Of a stretch of 64,000 nucleotides of DNA, positions 1 through 9,153 are shown piece after piece. The stretch's first letter is position 1, and each line of letters opens with the position of its first letter. The translations under genes and the position numbers were made by a program. Source of the DNA: Archaeoglobus sp. (GTDB taxonomy: Archaea > Halobacteriota > Archaeoglobi > Archaeoglobales > Archaeoglobaceae); NCBI GenBank assembly GCA_017656505.1, contig JACDNU010000007.1, positions 1 to 64,000 of the forward strand, given 5' to 3'. The notes under the pieces were generated by a model that was not told where the DNA came from, ran no database searches, and saw nothing but the letters and a program-made list of their open reading frames with translations.

Positions 1-182
1 CTCCAGCCCATCTTACGCCGTGCTCTAAAATGTGTTTTATAATAAGTTGGAAGTCATACATTTTTACCACCAAAAATTCGGTATAATTAATAATTTAAAT
101 ACTTTTCACTTTGATCACCTTGACTTAATGCAACGTAAATTAATTAATTCGAAGAAATCTCTGAAAAATTGGAGGTTTTATC

Positions 183-512
183 ATGTACGCTGTGTATTGG
201 CTATATCTGATTCTTGCTATACTCTCAGAGGTTGTAGGAACAACAAACATGAAGCTGTCGCAGGGATTCACAAAACTCGTGCCATCGATTCTAATTTTCG
301 TCTTCTATGGGATTAGCTTCACCTTTTTAACTCTCGCACTAAAAAAGATCGATGTCAGTATCGCTTACGCGATTTGGTCGGGTTTGGGAACGGCTTTAAT
401 CGTGGTGATCGGCTTACTTATCTTTAAAGAGCCAGTCACGATCGTAAAGTTGGTATCGATTGGGCTTATCGTGGTTGGAGTGGTTGGTTTGCATTTAAGT
501 GGTGTACATTAA
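183..512 (+). CDS. SMR-family small multidrug exporter (EmrE-like)
   Basis: A 109-residue protein with four hydrophobic helices, the standard length of the small multidrug resistance family. The first helix carries the conserved membrane glutamate in the context LSEVVGTTNMKLS, and helix 3 has the family block YAIWSGLGTALIV. Family members work as antiparallel dimers that exchange protons for cationic drugs. The helix-1 context resembles EmrE/Qac more than guanidinium (Gdx) exporters, but the substrate is inference. The start is set by a GGAGGT Shine-Dalgarno at about 171-176. A TATA-like run (TTTAAATA) near 93-100 suggests its own promoter with a leader of about 60 nt. Confidence 0.88.
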   Translation: MYAVYWLYLILAILSEVVGTTNMKLSQGFTKLVPSILIFVFYGISFTFLTLALKKIDVSIAYAIWSGLGTALIVVIGLLIFKEPVTIVKLVSIGLIVVGVVGLHLSGVH

Positions 513-576
513 AAATTTCGAATCACTTTCAACCCACTGATAAACGAGAAATCATTGTTCTGCAAGAAACTATCTC

Positions 577-1674
577 ATGTATCTTGGAGTGGCAGAGCTT
601 ATCAGGGCTGGGAGGTTTGATATATGCTATTCGCAATGCACCTTCGATCCGAGAAAGATGATTTATAGATCGAGCTACAATGGCAGGAGAATGAATCTGT
701 TCAAGGTTCTTCTTTCCTCAGACTGCAAATTCGACTGTTCTTACTGTCAGAATGCTTGGAGGAAAGGTGTAACGATTTCTCCGGAGGAGCTTGCCAATAT
801 TTTCAAATCGATGAAAGAAAAGGGAATCGTTTCAGGAGCTTTCATAAGTTCTGCAGTTAACGCTGATCCCGATAGGGTTATGGAGAGAATTCTCGAGACT
901 GGAAGGTTAATAAGGAGATTTCATGCAGGCTATCTACATCTCAAGATAATCCCCGGTTGTTCGAAAGATTACATAAAAGAGGCGGTTGAGATCGCTAACA
1001 GAGTCAGCATAAACCTTGAAACAACTTCCGAAAGCAGAATGAATGAGATAAGTGGGGTTAAATCATTCAAAGAAGATATTCTAAGAAAACAGAGGATGAT
1101 CGCCAAATGCGTTGATAGGAAAAGAAAGGAAGGTTACAGAAGATCCCATACGACTCAAATAATAGCTGGTTTGGGTGAAACTGACGAGGAAATCCTTGAT
1201 TTAATGAACAAGGAGTACGAAGAGTTTGGTATTGCAAGGTTTTACATCTCGCGCTTTCAACCACTCAAGTTCACACCTTTTGAAAATAGGAAAGCTGGGA
1301 ATCAGAAAAGGATTGTCAACCTATACAGGATGGATTCCTTGCTCAGAATGTACAATTATCCCATCTCCTTGCTTAAAGAGGTGATGGTTGACGGTTTTCT
1401 TCCATGCTTGCCATCTGCCGACCCTAAAGTACTGATTGCTGAAATGTTAATTGACGAAAATCGCAGTGTAAATTGTACGAACAGTTGTACAAAGCAATCT
1501 GCAGATTCCAACTTCAATTTTCAGCTCCCGCCAGAGATGATTCCTGGTTGCGGTAGAAAGATTTCTCAGCTGCTCAGGGAGGGAAAAAGTCTTGCCCAGA
1601 TTAAAAGGATGGGATACAGCGTAAAGAGAATCTCGGCCTACTTAAAGGGGCAAAAAAGGATTTACGAATTCTAG
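577..1674 (+). CDS. Radical SAM protein, putative DNA modification/repair type
   Basis: A 365-residue radical SAM enzyme. The cluster-binding motif CKFDCSYC (CxxxCxxC) lies near residues 50-57 and binds a [4Fe-4S] cluster that cleaves S-adenosylmethionine. An N-terminal segment with two further cysteines (CYSQC) and a C-terminal region resembling helix-hairpin-helix (PGCGRKISQLLREG, then IKRMGYSVKRISAYL) fit the family often annotated as putative DNA modification/repair radical SAM protein, which in other genomes neighbours a uracil-DNA-glycosylase-like gene. No such gene is next to it here. It follows the SMR gene by 64 nt without a clear Shine-Dalgarno. The substrate is unknown. Confidence 0.8.
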   Translation: MYLGVAELIRAGRFDICYSQCTFDPRKMIYRSSYNGRRMNLFKVLLSSDCKFDCSYCQNAWRKGVTISPEELANIFKSMKEKGIVSGAFISSAVNADPDRVMERILETGRLIRRFHAGYLHLKIIPGCSKDYIKEAVEIANRVSINLETTSESRMNEISGVKSFKEDILRKQRMIAKCVDRKRKEGYRRSHTTQIIAGLGETDEEILDLMNKEYEEFGIARFYISRFQPLKFTPFENRKAGNQKRIVNLYRMDSLLRMYNYPISLLKEVMVDGFLPCLPSADPKVLIAEMLIDENRSVNCTNSCTKQSADSNFNFQLPPEMIPGCGRKISQLLREGKSLAQIKRMGYSVKRISAYLKGQKRIYEF

Positions 1675-1722
1675 ATCTGAAGATGAACCCCTTTAGATTC
1701 CGTAGCCTCATCAGTTTCCATC

Positions 1723-3681
1723 TTACCATTCTGTTGTATAAACGACGGTTTCTCCACTTCTGTAAACTTCCTTAAAGCATTTCAGCCTGTAAACTCCGTA
1801 ATCCTTCCTTTCCTGATAACCCAAGAATATGTAGCTAACATTATATCTTTTAACGATCTCATAGGCAGCCTGGCAATCCTTTGTTTTGTATAAGGCACGA
1901 ACCTCGGCCATCCTCTTCGCGAGCTCATCTGGATTAGCTCTCCATTGCACCTCATGACAACTCCAGGCTACGAGTGTTGGATTTGCTGTGAAAGCAGAAA
2001 CCCTGCTGCCGTAAGTGTAGCATCCTTCAGCCGATTCAACGATTATACCTCGTCTGTTCTTGAGGAATTGGATGGCATTGTAGTCGTCGATACTTATATC
2101 CCTGATAAACTTCGAACTGTCGAGGCTGAATTCAGCTTTGTAATATCTAGCTGGTGTGGCTATTGTTGGATAAACCAGCGAGAGAATGAGAAGCAATGCA
2201 ACAAGATATTTAGCTTTCGGGGAGAAAACAAAGTCAGAATACCCCTCAAAACTCCTAGCTATGCAAATCGCCGCTGGAAGGGAGAGTAGAATCCATGCTG
2301 CAAGATAGAACTTGAAGAAAGTATTCAAACGGGACTCGATTGCTATGAATTCACATGAAAGGATTAAGAGTGATGCTGAGAATATGAGGATCGAAAGAAA
2401 GTCCCCTTTAGAGAACCTCTTTAGGCTCAGAACTGCCAGAGGAAAAACTAGGGGCATTACCGGTGAGATTATGTATCCAAGGATGCCAACAAGAATTGAG
2501 ATAATGCCCAGTCTTGAAGAGATTTCGTTCCAGAGATAAACGTAGTTGAGTAGGATGACTATTCCAAAGTAGAGGAAGAATTGCCATAGAGCTGTTCTCT
2601 CAGAGGTAAAGAAAGGCTTCGCTGCTGGCGTCTCCATCGTAGCATATAAAGCAGCTATGGAGAGTACGGAGAGAACAACTATTGCTGCTCCAGCAAAAAT
2701 TTCAGATCTCTTCTTTAGCTTGATGATCCTGTAAAGAACGACTAACGCTGTTATGAAAAGAAATATCGGTGCATCCCAAGAATTGGTTGCAAAGAGGATG
2801 AATATGGTTGGAATGAGGCAGAATCCGAAAGCTCGTTTATCTGCGTCTCCGTTATCTTTCATGTATCTGTAGAGGAAATAGATCGCTAGAAGCTTTATTG
2901 GAAGTGCAACGAAGTGCGCATGATAGTCCGCATGAATGAAACTGAAATACGGAAACTCGTTAATCGTTTTTCCATAGGTAGCGTCATCTATAATCCGCGT
3001 AGCGTTCCAGTAAAAAAGAAAACCAGGCAGTTTCCCAGAGATAGCATCTTTCACAAGTTCGTAGACCGCATAGAGGTTTCCAGAGAAAGCTATGAAAAGG
3101 GTTGCAAAAATTATACCTTTACCGTTTTTTCTATCCAAACCATCCCACAAATTTTTAACTAATCCATATCCGAGCATTACAAAATAGGCGGGAATGCTTG
3201 CGATAGCCACGTTAAATCCGATTTCAAGCGGTAGGAATGACATCAGCGTTATCCCAGCGCCGATGACGTATCCAAAGTAATAGTAGAAATTAAGCGTTCC
3301 ATGGGCAAAAAACGGGTCTGGTGGGTGAAAATGCTGAGCATTCAAAACTGTGTTAAGAAAAGCGTAATCCATCAGCTTTTCTGCTCCATATGCATCTGGG
3401 TCCAAAGAGCGAAGGAAAAGAAAGAACAGAAAAGTCATCAAAAAAGCGGTTTCCGAGCGATAATCGAAATTGAAGCCTTTTCTTTTAATTTGAATAGCTC
3501 CTATACAAAGAAACAGGATGAATGCAACGTAGAATACTATTTTGAACGGAAAAAGGAATGAAAAGATGAAAGCGATCAAACTTAAAATAAGGAATGAGAA
3601 GAATCTGGAAGCGAAATATTCCATTCGAAATACCTGAGCGAGCAAAACTCCTGAAAGTAGGTAAATAATAAGTCCATACAT
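1723..3681 (-). CDS. DUF2298 (Chlor_Arch_YYY) polytopic membrane protein
   Basis: A 652-residue integral membrane protein with many hydrophobic segments and the YYY signature GTLNFYYYFGYVIG near residue 130, preceded by HPPDPFFAHG. The short soluble C-terminus ends in a segment rich in Tyr and Cys. The family occurs in archaea and Chloroflexi and is predicted to be a glycosyltransferase-like membrane protein; its biochemical role is not established. It starts 9 nt downstream of the GT2/flippase fusion stop, so the two are almost certainly co-transcribed. A role in building or transferring lipid-linked sugars at the envelope is inferred from this context. Confidence 0.8.
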   Translation of the reverse strand: MYGLIIYLLSGVLLAQVFRMEYFASRFFSFLILSLIAFIFSFLFPFKIVFYVAFILFLCIGAIQIKRKGFNFDYRSETAFLMTFLFFLFLRSLDPDAYGAEKLMDYAFLNTVLNAQHFHPPDPFFAHGTLNFYYYFGYVIGAGITLMSFLPLEIGFNVAIASIPAYFVMLGYGLVKNLWDGLDRKNGKGIIFATLFIAFSGNLYAVYELVKDAISGKLPGFLFYWNATRIIDDATYGKTINEFPYFSFIHADYHAHFVALPIKLLAIYFLYRYMKDNGDADKRAFGFCLIPTIFILFATNSWDAPIFLFITALVVLYRIIKLKKRSEIFAGAAIVVLSVLSIAALYATMETPAAKPFFTSERTALWQFFLYFGIVILLNYVYLWNEISSRLGIISILVGILGYIISPVMPLVFPLAVLSLKRFSKGDFLSILIFSASLLILSCEFIAIESRLNTFFKFYLAAWILLSLPAAICIARSFEGYSDFVFSPKAKYLVALLLILSLVYPTIATPARYYKAEFSLDSSKFIRDISIDDYNAIQFLKNRRGIIVESAEGCYTYGSRVSAFTANPTLVAWSCHEVQWRANPDELAKRMAEVRALYKTKDCQAAYEIVKRYNVSYIFLGYQERKDYGVYRLKCFKEVYRSGETVVYTTEW

Positions 3682-3690
3682 TTTTTCACC

Positions 3691-5367
3691 TTAGCTCTCC
3701 TTGTGAATTTCTCTTGAATTTCCCCGTAAATTCCCTCGCGAAGTCCCTTTTTGTAAACTCTCTCCTGAAATCTCCTTAAGCCTTATGTTTAGGCTTGCCA
3801 AGGCAATTAATCCAAGGATGAGCGTTATCAGATTCTTTAAGGCGTGATCGACGAATGCAACGACGAATCCAACGTCAGCTCCCACAGTTGTGCCGAGAAT
3901 GCCCGTCAGCACAGCTTCGTACGTTCCTATACCACCGGGAGTTATCGGCAGAACTTTCGTTATGTTTCCCAAGGAAACGGCAATGACCGTGAGCAAAAAA
4001 AGATTCTGGTGGTTTCCGAAGGCGTTCAGGATGATAAAGCAGACGGTAATATCGAACAGCCAGAGGAGAATTGACGAAAGCAAAATCGCTGGAGAGCTTT
4101 TCGTCTTCATAACCCTATTAGCATCCCTCACTATCTCCCCGATAACGTTCTGCATCCTTGAAACGAAAACGAAAGCCAAAATCACGATCACGAGCAAAAC
4201 GGTTGCGTATATCGGGGTCTTCAGGTATTGGGTGCCACTAATCCACACGATGGACAAAAAGGAAAGGATTAAAACCGAAACCAGATCGAAGATCCGCTCA
4301 ACCGCCAAACCGCTGAATGAAGTCTGATACGGAACATCCTTTTTTCTGAATACGTAAGCCCTCCCGAGGTCTCCGATTCGAACGGGAGTTATCACGTTCA
4401 GCGTTTGGCTGATCGCTATGCTTTCGGCGGAGAATATGGTTGAAACTCTGTAACCGAGTTTGGATACTATGTACTTGTACCTCCATCCTCTCAGCAGGAA
4501 GGAGAGGGCATAGACCACGCAAGCCAAAGCAACCATTCCGAGATTCGCGGATAGAAGTATTCTAATAACGGATCCCAAACCAGCATAAAGAGCTAGAGCT
4601 ATCAAGATTCCGATGGCAATGAGAATGGAGATAAAAAAGAATCTTCTGCCCTTCTTTCTTGATCTAAAATTCTCCGCCCACATTCGGATGATCTGACTGA
4701 ACATGTATGCGACATCTTTCCCGAATTTCACCTTCGTCTCGCTCGCCTGCCTCCACTTCACAGGAATCTCCTTAACTCTATACCCCTCCCTCTGGGCCAA
4801 CACCAAGATCTCCGTATCCCAGAACCAGTGAGTATCCCTTGCTTTATCAACTATCTCAAACAAAGCTTCCCTCCTAAAAGCCTTAAACCCGCACTGATGA
4901 TCGTGAAGCCTCGAACCCAAAAATAACCTAACGAGAAAGTTGTAAGCCTTGGATGCAAAATCCCTCTTCAAAGGCCTATCGGTCTCGCTTTCCGCCATAA
5001 GCCTACTTCCCGTTGCAAAATCATATCCCTCCTCCACTGCCTGAATCAGCTCTTTTAAATGCTTCAAGTCGGTGGAGAGATCTACATCCATAAAAACAAG
5101 GATTTCTGCATTTGAATTCATGAAAGCCTGAGCTATCGCCCTTCCTTTGCCCAATCGCTCACCAGAGTGCAGATGCCTCACGTTTGCATACTTTTCAGCC
5201 AATTCCGCAGCAATTTTATCCGTTCCATCAGTGGAGCCATCCTCAGCTATTATTATCTCGAACTCATTTTCAGCATAGTAGCTGCTTAGCTCCTTCCTTA
5301 CCTCCTCAACAGCCCTCTCTATCCTCTCCGCCTCATTGTAAGCCGGTAGGACAACGCTAACCTTCAC
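3691..5367 (-). CDS. Family 2 glycosyltransferase fused to a flippase-like (UPF0104) membrane domain
   Basis: A 558-residue fusion. Residues about 1-235 form a GT2 domain like dolichyl-phosphate glucosyl/mannosyl transferases: VVLPAYNEAERI at the N-terminus, EDGSTDG, the metal-binding DVDLSTD, and DTHWFWDTE. Residues about 240-535 are a polytopic domain of the UPF0104/LPG-synthase-TM type. The likely reaction is transfer of a sugar from a nucleotide sugar to a polyprenyl phosphate. Nucleotides 4753-5346 are identical to 6590-7183 in the neighbouring GT2 gene. The C-terminus carries a repetitive tail (SRGN, LRGN, SREI). It sits upstream of the DUF2298 gene in one transcription unit. Confidence 0.87.
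   Translation of the reverse strand: MKVSVVLPAYNEAERIERAVEEVRKELSSYYAENEFEIIIAEDGSTDGTDKIAAELAEKYANVRHLHSGERLGKGRAIAQAFMNSNAEILVFMDVDLSTDLKHLKELIQAVEEGYDFATGSRLMAESETDRPLKRDFASKAYNFLVRLFLGSRLHDHQCGFKAFRREALFEIVDKARDTHWFWDTEILVLAQREGYRVKEIPVKWRQASETKVKFGKDVAYMFSQIIRMWAENFRSRKKGRRFFFISILIAIGILIALALYAGLGSVIRILLSANLGMVALACVVYALSFLLRGWRYKYIVSKLGYRVSTIFSAESIAISQTLNVITPVRIGDLGRAYVFRKKDVPYQTSFSGLAVERIFDLVSVLILSFLSIVWISGTQYLKTPIYATVLLVIVILAFVFVSRMQNVIGEIVRDANRVMKTKSSPAILLSSILLWLFDITVCFIILNAFGNHQNLFLLTVIAVSLGNITKVLPITPGGIGTYEAVLTGILGTTVGADVGFVVAFVDHALKNLITLILGLIALASLNIRLKEISGESLQKGTSRGNLRGNSREIHKES
4753..5346. repeat. 594-bp perfect direct repeat, copy A (in GT2/flippase fusion)
   Basis: Read base by base, this block equals 6590-7183 at a constant offset of 1837 with no mismatch or gap that I could find. 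It covers nearly the whole GT2 catalytic domain and stops abruptly within coding sequence on both sides. Silent third positions are identical too, so the copies were homogenised recently. Confidence 0.95.
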
Positions 5368-5529
5368 AGCATCTCAACCTCTCTGAGAACAAACCACCCT
5401 TTGATTTCTGGTCTTTTTATTTTTTCTGGTTTTCCTTGGTTTTCTCAGTTTTCCTATTCCTTACATTGGTTTTCCTATTCTTTACATCCCTCATTCTCTC
5501 TTTATTTCCACATTTTCATCTTTTTTCTG

Positions 5530-6504
5530 CTAGGTGAGTTTGAAGTTGATACTTGCTTTCGCAACCGTAATCAATCCCGGTAAATCAGCAAGCAAGGTGC
5601 TCAGTCTCACCAAAATCGAATATAGAAAGGCTGTTGAAGGATCCACTCCGAGTAAGAATAGGATAGCAACTGCACCACCTTCCATTATCCCCAGACCGGC
5701 TGGTGTAAGGGGTATGAACATAAGGAGGGTTATTAGTGGCTGGAGAAGGAGAAAGTGAAGGAAACTGAGTTGCAGGGAAAGGGTTAGCCCGATAAAATAC
5801 CACTGAAAAGCCGTCAGAAACCATCCGAAGAGAGTGAGGGAGAGAATAATGCCTAAACTCTCCCTTGTTTTTACAGATTGCTCGGTGTAAGCCTGCAGTC
5901 TTTTCCTGATGAATGATGGAAAAGGGATCTTGTCGCCATACCTGCTCCACGAGCCTAGAATTATTAATGCGGATACTCCAAAAAGCAGTGCCATTGCGAC
6001 AGCAGAGAAACCCAAGATCTCCCTAAATTTCTCGGTTACGCTTGCGAGAAGGATTAAACCCATAAAAGCTCCGAATATTTTCACGAGGAATTCAATTGCT
6101 TGTGGAACTAGTATCCCTGCCATACCTCTGTTCAGCTCGCATCCTGAAGCTCTTCTCAGGAAAAACGGAGTGGAGAGGTAACCACTTCTGCCTGGGGTTA
6201 GATCCGATAGGATCATCCCTCCGAGGTGCGCAATGACAGCATCCCTAAACCTGACAAAGCATCCTGTAGTTTCAACGACCTTTTTAAGCCTGAATGCAAG
6301 ACTGAGATTTAGCAGAAAGTAGAAAGCTGCTGAACAGAAAAAGAAAGGGATGTTCATTGAGTATACAGTTTCAGAAAGGTCGTAGTCTCTAACCTTGAGG
6401 TAGATGGCTAGCAGAATTATCAGACCGACGACTCCTTGGATTACGATCTTCAAAATCTTACCCGCTTTACTTCTTTCGTTCTCTTCCAGCTTTCTATCGC
6501 TCAA
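5530..6504 (-). CDS. Flippase-like membrane protein (UPF0104 / LPG synthase TM family)
   Basis: A 324-residue polytopic membrane protein of the UPF0104 type. The conserved stretch DLTPGRSGYLSTPFFL near residue 100 and the later LTPAGLGIMEGG are typical of the family. It is the stand-alone counterpart of the C-terminal half of the fusion at 3691-5367, which has PVRIGDLGRAYVF and TPGGIGTYEAVL at equivalent places. Its start overlaps the stop of the upstream GT2 gene by 11 nt, so translation is probably coupled. The role, perhaps lipid or lipid-linked sugar handling, is inferred. Confidence 0.82.
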   Translation of the reverse strand: MSDRKLEENERSKAGKILKIVIQGVVGLIILLAIYLKVRDYDLSETVYSMNIPFFFCSAAFYFLLNLSLAFRLKKVVETTGCFVRFRDAVIAHLGGMILSDLTPGRSGYLSTPFFLRRASGCELNRGMAGILVPQAIEFLVKIFGAFMGLILLASVTEKFREILGFSAVAMALLFGVSALIILGSWSRYGDKIPFPSFIRKRLQAYTEQSVKTRESLGIILSLTLFGWFLTAFQWYFIGLTLSLQLSFLHFLLLQPLITLLMFIPLTPAGLGIMEGGAVAILFLLGVDPSTAFLYSILVRLSTLLADLPGLITVAKASINFKLT

Positions 6505-7213
6505 CCTTTAGCCCCCACCAGAACTTTAAAATGCTTGAAAGCATGTAAAGGGAATCTCTCGCCCTGACTTTCGTCTCCCCTTTACCCTCCCACTTCACAG
6601 GAATCTCCTTAACTCTATACCCCTCCCTCTGGGCCAACACCAAGATCTCCGTATCCCAGAACCAGTGAGTATCCCTTGCTTTATCAACTATCTCAAACAA
6701 AGCTTCCCTCCTAAAAGCCTTAAACCCGCACTGATGATCGTGAAGCCTCGAACCCAAAAATAACCTAACGAGAAAGTTGTAAGCCTTGGATGCAAAATCC
6801 CTCTTCAAAGGCCTATCGGTCTCGCTTTCCGCCATAAGCCTACTTCCCGTTGCAAAATCATATCCCTCCTCCACTGCCTGAATCAGCTCTTTTAAATGCT
6901 TCAAGTCGGTGGAGAGATCTACATCCATAAAAACAAGGATTTCTGCATTTGAATTCATGAAAGCCTGAGCTATCGCCCTTCCTTTGCCCAATCGCTCACC
7001 AGAGTGCAGATGCCTCACGTTTGCATACTTTTCAGCCAATTCCGCAGCAATTTTATCCGTTCCATCAGTGGAGCCATCCTCAGCTATTATTATCTCGAAC
7101 TCATTTTCAGCATAGTAGCTGCTTAGCTCCTTCCTTACCTCCTCAACAGCCCTCTCTATCCTCTCCGCCTCATTGTAAGCCGGCAGAACGACGGCAATCT
7201 TTGGATAAGGCAT
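6494..7213 (-). CDS. Family 2 glycosyltransferase (polyprenyl-phosphate sugar transferase type)
   Basis: A 239-residue soluble GT2 enzyme that matches the N-terminal half of the fusion at 3691-5367 residue for residue over about 198 positions, because 594 bp are identical. Only the first few residues and the last 35 or so differ. It has the nucleotide-sugar fold motifs EDGSTDG and DVDLSTD. The flippase-like gene downstream overlaps its end, so this pair is the split version of the fused gene. The start ATG is at 7213; a TATA-like AAATTAAAGAAAACC run lies upstream on this strand. Confidence 0.87.
   Translation of the reverse strand: MPYPKIAVVLPAYNEAERIERAVEEVRKELSSYYAENEFEIIIAEDGSTDGTDKIAAELAEKYANVRHLHSGERLGKGRAIAQAFMNSNAEILVFMDVDLSTDLKHLKELIQAVEEGYDFATGSRLMAESETDRPLKRDFASKAYNFLVRLFLGSRLHDHQCGFKAFRREALFEIVDKARDTHWFWDTEILVLAQREGYRVKEIPVKWEGKGETKVRARDSLYMLSSILKFWWGLKVER
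6590..7183. repeat. 594-bp perfect direct repeat, copy B (in stand-alone GT2)
   Basis: The partner of 4753-5346, in the same orientation. Both boundaries lie inside the reading frames, leaving the first 10 codons and the C-terminal codons of each gene divergent. No transposase, terminal inverted repeats or target-site duplication is visible, which favours gene conversion over insertion. Confidence 0.95.
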
Positions 7214-7383
7214 CCAATCTTTCCTCTTGCAAAGTTTATAAATGGTTTTCTTTAATTTTTACTTTGATTTATGGTTGGCTCTCGTTAACTCTTACTCATT
7301 TTAGTTGAGAGTCTTCGAGAGTCTCCTCAAGAATCTCAAGAGTCTCAAGAGGAGTCCTTAAGTACAAAAAGGACAGAGAAGAG

Positions 7384-8982
7384 TTGGTGAGTGGAGGTTT
7401 TACAGAACGTAATCCCGCTACAGAACGTTATCCTGCGGCGAAAGGAAAATCAACAGAACACAACCCTTTCGCAAAGAAATGGAGGAAAGGACTTAGAGGA
7501 GTTGCTTTAGTTTATCCTAACAGATATGTGGGTGGGATAAGTAATCTCGGTTTGCAATACATCTATTCCAAAATAAATTCCCTGCCCGGATTCATATGCG
7601 AGAGATTTTATACCGACGTTTTCGGCGGATTGAGAAGTTTGGAAACGGCAACACCCCTTGAAAAATTTGAATTCGCTTTTTTCAGTCTTCAGTATGAGGA
7701 GGATGTCTTCAATATTTATGAAATCTTGAAGAAAAGTGATTTTCGGGGGTTAAAGGTTGCAGGTGGGCCTTGCATAATGGAAAACCCTCTTCCCTACGCT
7801 AAACTTTTCGATTTGATGTTCGTGGGTGAGGCTGAGAATTACATCGATAGGATACTGATGGAAAATCTGAGAGATCTAAAAGAATCAGAACTTGGAGAAT
7901 CAGAACTCGGCCCTTTCTTCATTCCGGAAGTAATGGCTGAAGAAGGAAGATGGATGATCAGAAGGGTAAAATCTGATCTTAGGGATTATCTTAAAACTGA
8001 GATAATCGCCGAAGGAGCATATGGTAGAGCTTTACTCCTCGAAATTGGCAGGGGTTGCAAGAGAAACTGTCGCTTTTGCTTAGTTAAGCGGGTTTACTCG
8101 CCGGTAAGGTGGAGGAGGAAGGAGCTTCTGCTGGAAATCGCCGAAAAGAATAAAGAAATCGTTGAAAAGGTGGCTTTGATAGCTCCATCTCCATCCGATC
8201 ATCCTGAGTTTAAGGAGATTCTTTTTGAGCTGAAGGAGATGGGGTATGCGATCTCTCCGTCCTCCCTTAGAGCGGACAAGCTAGATGAGGAAACGCTAGA
8301 TATTTTGGTGGAATCTGGGTTGAGAAGTCTTACGATAGCCCCCGAAGCCGGAAGCGAAAGGATGAGAAAAGTTGTGGATAAGGGAATAACCGAGGATGAT
8401 GTTTTGAACGCAGCAAAGCTTGCAGCTGAAAGGAGTATGGAGAAGATAAAGCTGTATTTCATGATCGGATTGCCCGGGGAAAAGTGGGAGGATCTGGAAG
8501 CCATTATCGACATCTCTAAAAAAGTTCAGGATTTTGTGAGGAGGGTTGAAGTCTCGGTCAATCCATTAGTTCCCAAACCACACACACCCTTCCAGTTTCT
8601 CTCTTTTGGTGGAAAGCTTGAATTCAAAAGAGAGGACATAAATGAGCTGAAGGAGAAGGTTAGATTTTTGAGGAGGAAAGTTAGAAGTGAATCCAAATAC
8701 TTTGAATTCAAACCTCCAGCTATAGAGGAGTTCGCGGTGCAAACGGTGATTTCAAGGGGGGGAGAAGAGGTTTTTGAGCTCATAAAGGCTGGCAGAAAAA
8801 ACGCTTTCAGAAACATATTCAGTTTAGGGCTGGAGAAATACTTGGATGCAATGGGAGCTAGAGCTGTTCTTTTGGATCGAAGTGAAAATTTACCCTGGCA
8901 AATCATCGACCACGGATACAACCCGAAAAGGCTGGAAAAGGAATTCAAGCGTGCGATTGAATTGGCTGAGCTGGAGATTTGA
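7384..8982 (+). CDS. B12-binding-like radical SAM protein
   Basis: A protein of up to 532 residues. An N-terminal region resembling a cobalamin-binding fold (LRGVALVYPNRYVGGISNLG, then AGGPCIMENPLPYAKLFD) precedes the radical SAM motif CKRNCRFC near residues 224-231. A GIAPEAG-like SLTIAPEAGSERM and MIGLPGEKWED follow, as in YgiQ/methylthiotransferase-type radical SAM proteins. The substrate is unknown. The start is uncertain: TTG 7384 or GTG 7387, with GGAGG just downstream. Residues 7-30 contain three copies of a TE(R/H)(N/Y)P(A/F) hexapeptide, and residues near 167-176 hold ESELG twice; both are in-frame tandem duplications. Confidence 0.82.
   Translation: MVSGGFTERNPATERYPAAKGKSTEHNPFAKKWRKGLRGVALVYPNRYVGGISNLGLQYIYSKINSLPGFICERFYTDVFGGLRSLETATPLEKFEFAFFSLQYEEDVFNIYEILKKSDFRGLKVAGGPCIMENPLPYAKLFDLMFVGEAENYIDRILMENLRDLKESELGESELGPFFIPEVMAEEGRWMIRRVKSDLRDYLKTEIIAEGAYGRALLLEIGRGCKRNCRFCLVKRVYSPVRWRRKELLLEIAEKNKEIVEKVALIAPSPSDHPEFKEILFELKEMGYAISPSSLRADKLDEETLDILVESGLRSLTIAPEAGSERMRKVVDKGITEDDVLNAAKLAAERSMEKIKLYFMIGLPGEKWEDLEAIIDISKKVQDFVRRVEVSVNPLVPKPHTPFQFLSFGGKLEFKREDINELKEKVRFLRRKVRSESKYFEFKPPAIEEFAVQTVISRGGEEVFELIKAGRKNAFRNIFSLGLEKYLDAMGARAVLLDRSENLPWQIIDHGYNPKRLEKEFKRAIELAELEI
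7402..7471 (+). repeat. In-frame 18-bp tandem repeat at a gene 5' end
   Basis: Unit ACAGAACGTAATCCCGCT at 7402-7419 is followed directly by a second copy (15 of 18 bases equal) at 7420-7437, with a third degenerate copy near 7454-7471. It encodes TERNPA, TERYPA and TEHNPF at the N-terminus of the radical SAM protein. Confidence 0.8.
7882..7911 (+). repeat. In-frame 15-bp tandem repeat (ESELG x2)
   Basis: Two adjacent 15-bp copies (7882-7896 and 7897-7911, 13 of 15 bases equal) encode ESELG twice in the same radical SAM protein. It is one of several short in-frame duplications in this window. Confidence 0.8.
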
Positions 8983-9153
8983 TATAGTGGCATCTTTGCT
9001 CTCTCAGCCTCATTTTGATTAGTAAGCTATTCTCCAGTTATTTTCGGTTTACATTGCATCTTCAACTAACCCAAATTGGGATTTTCAACTGAGTCCAGCA
9101 AAACATGTCATCAATTATCAGTTATCAATTACAATCAATTATCTGTCATCTGC

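Noticed and set aside
32-316. 94-codon frame at the left edge
   Set aside because: It overlaps the SMR exporter in another frame and has no recognisable domain; the SMR gene has a good Shine-Dalgarno.
3890-4327. Plus-strand frame opposite the GT2/flippase fusion
   Set aside because: A shadow of the membrane-domain codons; it also lacks a ribosome site.
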